Assembly (NCBI GenBank): GCA_021775095.1
Contig: JAJFII010000005.1
Span: forward strand, 25,393 to 89,392
DNA length: 64,000 nt
Source of the DNA: Rhodospirillales bacterium
GTDB lineage: Bacteria; Pseudomonadota; Alphaproteobacteria; Rhodospirillales; Casp-alpha2
Direction of reading: 5' to 3'
Shown in pieces: positions 59,388-64,000 of the stretch. The notes beneath the pieces were generated by a model. That model ran no database searches. It was not told the origin of the DNA and was given only the letters and a program-made list of their open reading frames with translations. Position 1 is the stretch's first letter. Each line of letters opens with the position of its first letter. The translations under genes and the position numbers were made by a program.

Positions 59388-59847
59388 CATCAAAAACCGC
59401 CTGCGTGACTTGAACATTGTCCTGCCGGAGGTGCCAAAACCACTCGGGCGGTTTGTCCAGGGGGTGCAGCAGGGCGATTTGTTGTTTTTGTCAGGCCAGG
59501 GGCCGCTGGGCCCGGACGGGGCGCTGGCCCGCGGCAAAGTCGGGGCCGAGGTCACCGTCGCCGAGGCCCAGGTCCATGCCCGCCAGGTCGGTCTGGTTTT
59601 GGTGGCCGCCATGGAAAACCTGCTGGGTTCCCTGGATCGGGTGGAACGGGTGGTCAAGGTCCTCGGACTGGTCAACGCGTCACCGAATTTTGAAGACCAT
59701 CCCCAGGTCATCAACGGCTGCTCCACCCTGTTCCACGAGATTTTTGAAGACCGCGGTGAACACGCCCGTTCGGCCATTGGCGTCAGTTCCCTGCCCGGTG
59801 GAATCAGCGTCGAAATAGAAGCGGTGATTGCCGTCAGACCGGAATAA
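59380..59847 (+). CDS. RidA/YjgF-family protein
   Basis: A 155-aa protein of the RidA superfamily. LPEVPKPLGRFVQGVQQGDL, LFLSGQGPLGPDGALARGKV and HARSAIGVSSLPGGISVEIE match. In true RidA enamine/imine deaminases an Arg lies before the Leu-Pro turn; here the position reads VSSLPGG, so the catalytic Arg is missing. The chemistry may therefore differ. ATG 59380 overlaps the M81 stop by eight bases (ATGAGTAA); the frame extending upstream to 59143 lies inside M81. It closes the import/degradation operon. Confidence 0.88.
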   Translation: MSNIKNRLRDLNIVLPEVPKPLGRFVQGVQQGDLLFLSGQGPLGPDGALARGKVGAEVTVAEAQVHARQVGLVLVAAMENLLGSLDRVERVVKVLGLVNASPNFEDHPQVINGCSTLFHEIFEDRGEHARSAIGVSSLPGGISVEIEAVIAVRPE

Positions 59848-59879
59848 CTGTCCAGTCAACGGCGCGGCCCCGTTATCCT

Positions 59880-60923
59880 TTACCCGGGCACCGGTGCGTC
59901 GGCGCGCAGACAACCCTGACTTTTAAGGTCCTGCCACAGGGTGCGCGGAATTTCCACCCGCACCTGATCATAATTAGAGATCACCTGATCCGGGTGGTTG
60001 GCACCGGGGATCACACTGACGACGACCGGATGGTGCATGGGGAACTGCAGCGCCGCCGCACTGAGGGCAACCCCGTGCGCCGCACAGATTTCAGTAATCT
60101 TTCGCACCCGCTCCAGGACCTCGGGTTCGGCGTCCAGATATTTATAAAGGGCCCCGTCAATGGCGCCCGTCGCCAGAATGCCCGAGGCAAAAACGCCACC
60201 CAGAATGATGCCGATGTTTTTTTCCTGGCATAGCGCCAGATCGCCATCCAGCCCCGGTTGATCGAGCAACGTATAGGGCCCGGCGTACAGAAAATAGTCC
60301 ATGTCAAAATAATCAACAAAGCGCGACAAGTCACCGGCAAAATTGATACCGGCACCGATGGCTTTGATCTGGCCCTGGTCTTTCAGTTCCCGGAGCGCTG
60401 CAAAACCCCGGCCCTCATCCAATTGCCGGAACCCGTCGGCAACCCCGGCGGCATCCAAACGGTGGCGAATGTCGAGATCGTGGATGGTCAGACAATCGAC
60501 ATTGGGCACACCCAACCGGTTGAGGCTGTCCTCATAGGCCCGCATGATGCCGTCATAGGTATAATCAAAACGCAGATCAAAGGGCAGGCCACCGAGCCAA
60601 CGTTTGGCAAAGGGCGAGCGGCTTATAAATTCGTCGATATCGCGCGGTCGGGAATAGATCCGCCCGACCTTGGTCGAGAGCACAAACCGGTCCCTGGGTT
60701 TGCTCCGCAAATATCCGCCAAGCCGGTGTTCACTTTTGGTATTGCCGTACCACGGCGCCGTATCAAAATAATCGATGCCCCGGTCGTAGGCGGCAGACAG
60801 GGTTGCCATGGCCTGATCTTCCGGTGTTATTTCCGTCGGGTCTCCCAGGGTTCCACCGCCAAAACCCAAACGCGGCAGCCAGACCTCGGTTTGTCCCAGC
60901 TGTTTTTTGATATGGGGGTCCAT
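59880..60923 (-). CDS. Aldo/keto reductase (D-threo-aldose/L-fucose 1-dehydrogenase-like)
   Basis: A 347-aa AKR resembling the L-fucose/D-threo-aldose 1-dehydrogenase branch. LPRLGFGGGTLGD and YDRGIDYFDTAPWYGNTKSE hold the catalytic Asp and Tyr; VLSTKVGRIY holds Lys, and VDCLTIHDLDIRH the His. The characteristic tail of this branch, ALQFPMHHPVVVSVIPGANH, is present. These enzymes oxidise a sugar to its lactone. ATG 60923 follows AAAGGAA; a frame reaching 60944 lacks a ribosome site. The gene converges with the RidA gene and is divergent from the ADH, with a MITE-like element between. Confidence 0.87.
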   Translation of the reverse strand: MDPHIKKQLGQTEVWLPRLGFGGGTLGDPTEITPEDQAMATLSAAYDRGIDYFDTAPWYGNTKSEHRLGGYLRSKPRDRFVLSTKVGRIYSRPRDIDEFISRSPFAKRWLGGLPFDLRFDYTYDGIMRAYEDSLNRLGVPNVDCLTIHDLDIRHRLDAAGVADGFRQLDEGRGFAALRELKDQGQIKAIGAGINFAGDLSRFVDYFDMDYFLYAGPYTLLDQPGLDGDLALCQEKNIGIILGGVFASGILATGAIDGALYKYLDAEPEVLERVRKITEICAAHGVALSAAALQFPMHHPVVVSVIPGANHPDQVISNYDQVRVEIPRTLWQDLKSQGCLRADAPVPG

Positions 60924-61020
60924 CGAACTATTCCTTTGCCTCACAAATTAACCGAGGCCAGAGCCCAACTCTTTACCAAGAGAGGGGCTGGGGTATATTT
61001 AGCAGATTCACGATACATAA

Positions 61021-61286
61021 GGGTCAGGACTCATTAGTTTCATGCAATTCTGTTTGTCAGTAAGCTTACGAATACAAGAAAACAAGCGCAAGGACATGCC
61101 GGGCCTATTCGAGCCTTGTTTTCGCACAAGGCGTGAGCTTCCTGGCAAACCCCGAGGGGCGGGGTGCTTTATCTCTCTGGCTTCGTTGAAAAAACTTGAA
61201 AACCGTGAGGTTTCCTGCGTCTTTCCGCCTAACCGATAAGATAAATCACCTCCGCAGAATGGATGAAATTAATGGGTCCTGACCCT
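61021..61286. mobile_element. 266-bp MITE-like element with 17-bp inverted ends
   Basis: AGGGTCAGGACTCATTA (61021-61037) and TAATGGGTCCTGACCCT (61270-61286) are inverted copies with one mismatch. The interior has a hairpin (GCCTTGT and ACAAGGC) and a 65-codon frame (61042-61239) that I do not take as a gene. No transposase domain is visible. Size, paired ends and place in an intergenic region suit a non-autonomous insertion element or a heavily deleted IS. Target duplication is not clear (at most TA). Confidence 0.65.
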
Positions 61287-61407
61287 AGATTCAACTGCAA
61301 TTTGCCATACATCATTCTGTTATACATATGAAAAAATAAATGAAATATTGGCAGGATCGGTCGTCCAAATTATTTATAAACCGCCAAGCAAAACAGGAGA
61401 GACAAAA

Positions 61408-62463
61408 ATGCAGGGAGTTGTTTTTACGGGAAACCGCAAGGTCGAACTATTGGAGTTCCCCGACCCGACGCCGGGGCCCGGCGAAGTGGTATTGGAAATC
61501 AAGGCATCGGGCATGTGCGGCAGTGATTTGGGGGTTTACCGCTCACAAGGTGGCGGTCCGGCGATGGCGGCAGCGCTCGGCCTGGGCGGTGACGGCACGG
61601 CGGTGATCGCCGGCCACGAACCCTGCGGCGTGGTCGTCGCCCGGGGCCCGGAGGTGCTGGAAAAAGCCGCGCCCATAGGGGCCCGGGTCATGGTCCACCA
61701 CTATGACGGTTGCGGCACCTGCAGCCATTGCAAACAGGGTTGGGCGCAACTCTGCAAGGGTGGCATCACGGTCTATGGCATCACCGGCGACGGCGCCCAC
61801 GCGCCTTACATGAAGGTCCCGGCCCACACCCTGGTCGCCCTGCCCGAGCCCCTGTCCTTCGCCGCCGGTGCCGCCATATCCTGCGGCACGGGCACCGCCT
61901 TTGGCGCCATTAAGCGCATGAATATGCCGGGCGGCACAACCATGGCGGTATTTGGCCAGGGGCCTGTTGGTCTCAGTGCCACCCTGCTCGGCAAAGCCAT
62001 GGGGACCCGGATCATTGCCGTTGATATCTCTGACGAACGACTGGCCCTGGCAAAACAATTTGGTGCCGACGAAACGGTCAATGCCGGCACTGACGACCCG
62101 ATCGACATGTTGCATCAACTGACGCAAGGCCAGGGGGTCGATTATCTCATGGAATGCAGCGGCAAATCCGATGCCCGCATCAACGCCATCCGCTCCGCCA
62201 AAACTTGGGGCACGGTGTGTTTTGTTGGCGAAGGCAATGACGTGACCATCGATGTCAGCCCCGACATGTTGCGCCGTCAGTTAACGATTATCGGCTCGTG
62301 GACCTTTAATACCATCGGTCAGGGCGCGTGTGCGGCATTTTGCGCCCAGCATGAAGTGCCCGTCGACGATCTGTTCACCCACACCTATGCCCAAGCCGAA
62401 GCCCAGGCGGCATACCAGTTGTTTGATCAACAAACCACCGGCAAGGGGGTTTTTCTATTCTAA
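61408..62463 (+). CDS. Zinc-dependent alcohol dehydrogenase (MDR family)
   Basis: A 351-aa medium-chain dehydrogenase. Catalytic zinc ligands: KASGMCGSDLGVYRS (Cys) and VIAGHEPCGVVVARG (His-Glu). Structural zinc: YDGCGTCSHCKQGWAQLCKG with four Cys. Cofactor site: MAVFGQGPVGLSATLLGKAM, then IIAVDISDERLALAKQFGAD, where the Asp suggests NAD. ATG 61408 follows AGGAG eight bases upstream. It stands alone downstream of the MITE-like element. Likely a sugar/polyol or alcohol dehydrogenase; substrate unknown. Confidence 0.92.
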   Translation: MQGVVFTGNRKVELLEFPDPTPGPGEVVLEIKASGMCGSDLGVYRSQGGGPAMAAALGLGGDGTAVIAGHEPCGVVVARGPEVLEKAAPIGARVMVHHYDGCGTCSHCKQGWAQLCKGGITVYGITGDGAHAPYMKVPAHTLVALPEPLSFAAGAAISCGTGTAFGAIKRMNMPGGTTMAVFGQGPVGLSATLLGKAMGTRIIAVDISDERLALAKQFGADETVNAGTDDPIDMLHQLTQGQGVDYLMECSGKSDARINAIRSAKTWGTVCFVGEGNDVTIDVSPDMLRRQLTIIGSWTFNTIGQGACAAFCAQHEVPVDDLFTHTYAQAEAQAAYQLFDQQTTGKGVFLF

Positions 62464-62499
62464 AGACACAGCGCCCGGCACCACAGGATACCAAATTCA

Positions 62500-62625
62500 T
62501 TCCTCCCCCCTTGATGGGGGGAGGTTAGGAGGGGGGTGACAACGATGTTCGATCTGTGGCTGTGCCGGTGGCGAACCTTTACCCCCCACCCGAGCCCGCC
62601 GCCACAGGGGGGGGGAGGGATTAAG
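62500..62625. repeat. G/C-rich dispersed palindromic repeat
   Basis: CCTCCCCCC (62502-62510) and GGGGGGAGG (62516-62524) form a perfect 9-bp stem with a five-base loop. A second block, CCCCCCACCCGAGCCC near 62582-62597 and GGGGGGGGGAGGG near 62607-62619, completes a compound palindrome. The layout is like intergenic repeats found many times in some proteobacterial genomes. It sits between the convergent ADH and phosphatidyltransferase genes and may also act as a transcription barrier. Confidence 0.6.
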
Positions 62626-62695
62626 TAGAAAATGCGGCCCATTTATTTGGGGGGAGGGTTGCCGGCGGTGGGGCGGCAGAGGCGTATGGATAAAT

Positions 62696-63457
62696 CTAGT
62701 CGCGTTTGCGGAACAGATCACCGAGCCAGAACGCCTGGGCACCGATCGCACCCACGGGCAATAACACCCAGACCACATCGAAAGCCGCGAGGATCAGGAT
62801 AATAAAACAAAACTCCGCCCGGCTCAGGGTATGGAAAACATAAAACAGTTTTTGCCCGACGGTTTTTTCGCCTGTTCCGCCTGGCGTCTCCTGCTCAGGC
62901 GTTTGATCTTCGCCGGGGTCTGCCACCGTTGCCGCCGCTTCCTGCTCGGCCTTTTTGCGGGCCATGATAAACGGGTTCACCCGGACCAGGTCGACGCCAT
63001 AGTCAACCGTCGATCCGGCCGCCGCAATCAGCCCCAACCAGAGCCACCAGATATTGCCGTCGGCGATCCAGGCACCATACCCCAGACCGGCAAAAATCGC
63101 CGTATCGACCAGCCAATCGACGAAGTCATCAAAGGCTGCCCCGGCAGGCGAACACTGGTCCTTGAGCCGGGCAACCACCCCGTCGCAATAGTCCAGGGCA
63201 TAACTCAAGACCAACAAAAGTGCCCCATAGATATTCCACATGACCTCGCCACGGGTGAAAAACCAACAACCGGTGAGCCCGACACCCATGGACACAAAAG
63301 TCACCTGATTGGCACTGACCGGCAGGCGGATAACCACCAGGGATAATAAATAACCAAGCTGGCGGGCCAGGGGGAACAGGCCGTCCGGCCTAAGCACCGC
63401 CGGGCCCGAATGGCCCGGTTGACCGGCCTGTAAATCAACTTGAATGGACAGGGACAT
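62696..63457 (-). CDS. CDP-alcohol phosphatidyltransferase
   Basis: A 253-aa integral membrane enzyme making phospholipids from a CDP-activated lipid and an alcohol. The full motif D-x2-DG-x2-AR-x8-G-x3-D-x3-D is visible as LDYCDGVVARLKDQ followed by CSPAGAAFDDFVDWL. About six membrane segments flank it. A charged Pro/Glu/Thr-rich loop near residues 170-200 (VADPGEDQTPEQETPGG) interrupts the C-terminal half, unusual for the family. ATG 63457 lacks a strong ribosome site. The alcohol partner cannot be assigned. Confidence 0.9.
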   Translation of the reverse strand: MSLSIQVDLQAGQPGHSGPAVLRPDGLFPLARQLGYLLSLVVIRLPVSANQVTFVSMGVGLTGCWFFTRGEVMWNIYGALLLVLSYALDYCDGVVARLKDQCSPAGAAFDDFVDWLVDTAIFAGLGYGAWIADGNIWWLWLGLIAAAGSTVDYGVDLVRVNPFIMARKKAEQEAAATVADPGEDQTPEQETPGGTGEKTVGQKLFYVFHTLSRAEFCFIILILAAFDVVWVLLPVGAIGAQAFWLGDLFRKRD

Positions 63458-63584
63458 GGGGACTAAACCTTGCTCGGGGACGATGGCTGTTATTTAAAGC
63501 AAGGGCGTGGTCGGGACAACCCTGGCCGCAGCAATACCCTGTATTCTTATTTTTCCCAAAAAGGGGAACATGATAGAGTGCCCG

Positions 63585-63881
63585 ATGAGAATTATATCAC
63601 GATCAACGTTAATTAAATTTTGGAGTTCCGCCAATCACCGGGATTCAGAACTGCCGTTAAGAGCGTGGTTTGATGAAGCCAAAAATGCGGACTGGTCTTG
63701 TCCAGCGGATATCAAGGCCCATTACCGCTCCGCCGCATTCGTCGGGGATCGAGTTATTTTCAATAGCGACGGGCACAAATATCGGCTGGTTGTTTATATC
63801 AATTACGCCTTTCGGATCATCACCATCCGATTTGTTGGGACCCATAAAACCTATGATAAAATCAATGTTAAGGAAATCTGA
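63585..63881 (+). CDS. higB: HigB-family type II toxin (mRNA interferase)
   Basis: A 98-aa RelE/HigB-fold toxin that in characterised members cleaves mRNA on the ribosome. The sequence MRIISRSTLIKFWSSANHRD, LPLRAWFDEAKNADWSCPAD, IKAHYRSAAFVGDRVIFNSD and LVVYINYAFRIITIRFVGTH matches HigB closely, including the terminal HxxYD (HKTYDKI). ATG 63585 opens the family N-terminus; a frame from 63507 is longer but unlike it. Toxin-first order, with the antitoxin starting one base after its stop, is typical of hig loci. Confidence 0.92.
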   Translation: MRIISRSTLIKFWSSANHRDSELPLRAWFDEAKNADWSCPADIKAHYRSAAFVGDRVIFNSDGHKYRLVVYINYAFRIITIRFVGTHKTYDKINVKEI

Positions 63882-63882
63882 G

Positions 63883-64000
63883 ATGACCCTCAAACCGATC
63901 CGAACAAAAACCGACCATAAATCTGCTCTTAAGCGGATGGATGGCCTGATGGGAGCCACACCCGGCACGGAGGAAGGCGATGAGTTGGATATTCTGGCTG
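63883..64000 (+). CDS. higA: HigA-family antitoxin, N-terminal part (cut by window edge)
   Basis: The first 39 codons are visible: MTLKPIRTKTDHKSALKRMD, then LMGATPGTEEGDELDILA. The opening K-P-I-x-T-x-x-D and the P-G-T-x-E-G-D-E-L pattern are those of HigA antitoxins, whose XRE-type DNA-binding domain would follow outside the window. ATG 63883 follows AAGGA eight bases upstream (the site lies in the higB end). HigA would neutralise HigB and repress the promoter. Confidence 0.85.
   Translation, partial: MTLKPIRTKTDHKSALKRMDGLMGATPGTEEGDELDILA

Noticed and set aside
61042..61239. 65-codon ORF inside the MITE-like element
   Set aside because: No transposase motif and no ribosome site; part of a short element interior.
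62460..62642. 60-codon minus-strand ORF with PPPPCGGGLGWGV
   Set aside because: Translation of a G/C-rich palindromic repeat, not a protein gene.

Overview
The window looks like a chromosomal segment of a free-living, moderately GC-rich Gram-negative bacterium, most likely an alphaproteobacterium of the Rhodospirillales kind. That is an inference from the gene mix: a BapA/FecR/RTX giant secreted protein, a TakP-type TRAP transporter with small companion membrane proteins, a complete glycogen operon, MlrC/SelA-like/RidA catabolic genes and GDP-fucose synthesis genes. No rRNA, tRNA, CRISPR array or intact transposase was seen.

Layout. (1) 1-16237, minus: one uninterrupted reading frame of at least 5,412 codons, running off the left edge. 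It encodes a giant secreted adhesin-like protein: BapA-like prefix, FecR domain, a short collagen-like stretch, about 1,600 residues of alanine-rich helix, two further Ala-rich segments, seven cadherin-like/VCBS units, about fifteen copies of a ~105-residue module that is often inserted inside other domains, and two RTX blocks. (2) 16238-16909: AT-rich intergenic region. (3) 16910-30138, minus: seven-gene glycogen operon glgP-glgB-glgC-glgA-glgX-malQ-pgm with stop/start overlaps at three junctions. (4) 30397-34159: orphan histidine kinase, small membrane protein and a DapA-like aldolase lacking the usual tyrosine. (5) 34371-36964: a carboxymuconolactone-decarboxylase-like gene converging on gmd-fcl, where gmd appears to start at TTG behind a ten-codon leader.

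(6) 37395-45340, plus: TRAP transporter (P-M-Q order), two small membrane proteins (one with no canonical start codon), then a mandelate-racemase-family dehydratase, aldo/keto reductase, cupin, a 64-codon gene and an SDR. This reads as an uptake-plus-oxidation operon for a sugar or sugar acid. (7) 45498-52514: MarR, EmrA-like adaptor and LysE exporter; opposed MFS and amidohydrolase genes; then EthD-like, EamA, NIPSNAP and MsrA genes. (8) 52555-59847: a GntR regulator divergent from a polar amino-acid ABC transporter, a SelA-like PLP enzyme, an M81 peptidase and a RidA-family protein. The likely scheme is import, hydrolysis, PLP-dependent elimination and imine/enamine handling. Repeated AACCA/TGGTT motifs lie in the divergent promoter. 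(9) 59880-64000: an L-fucose-dehydrogenase-like aldo/keto reductase, a 266-bp MITE-like element, a zinc alcohol dehydrogenase, a G/C-rich palindromic repeat, a CDP-alcohol phosphatidyltransferase and a HigB-HigA toxin-antitoxin pair cut by the right edge.

The most unusual feature is the giant protein, above all its nested ~105-residue module. Secondary points are the non-canonical starts, the coupled micro-gene, the MITE, and the scattered set of enzymes that together resemble an oxidative L-fucose-type pathway. All calls are from reading sequence; no database search was run.
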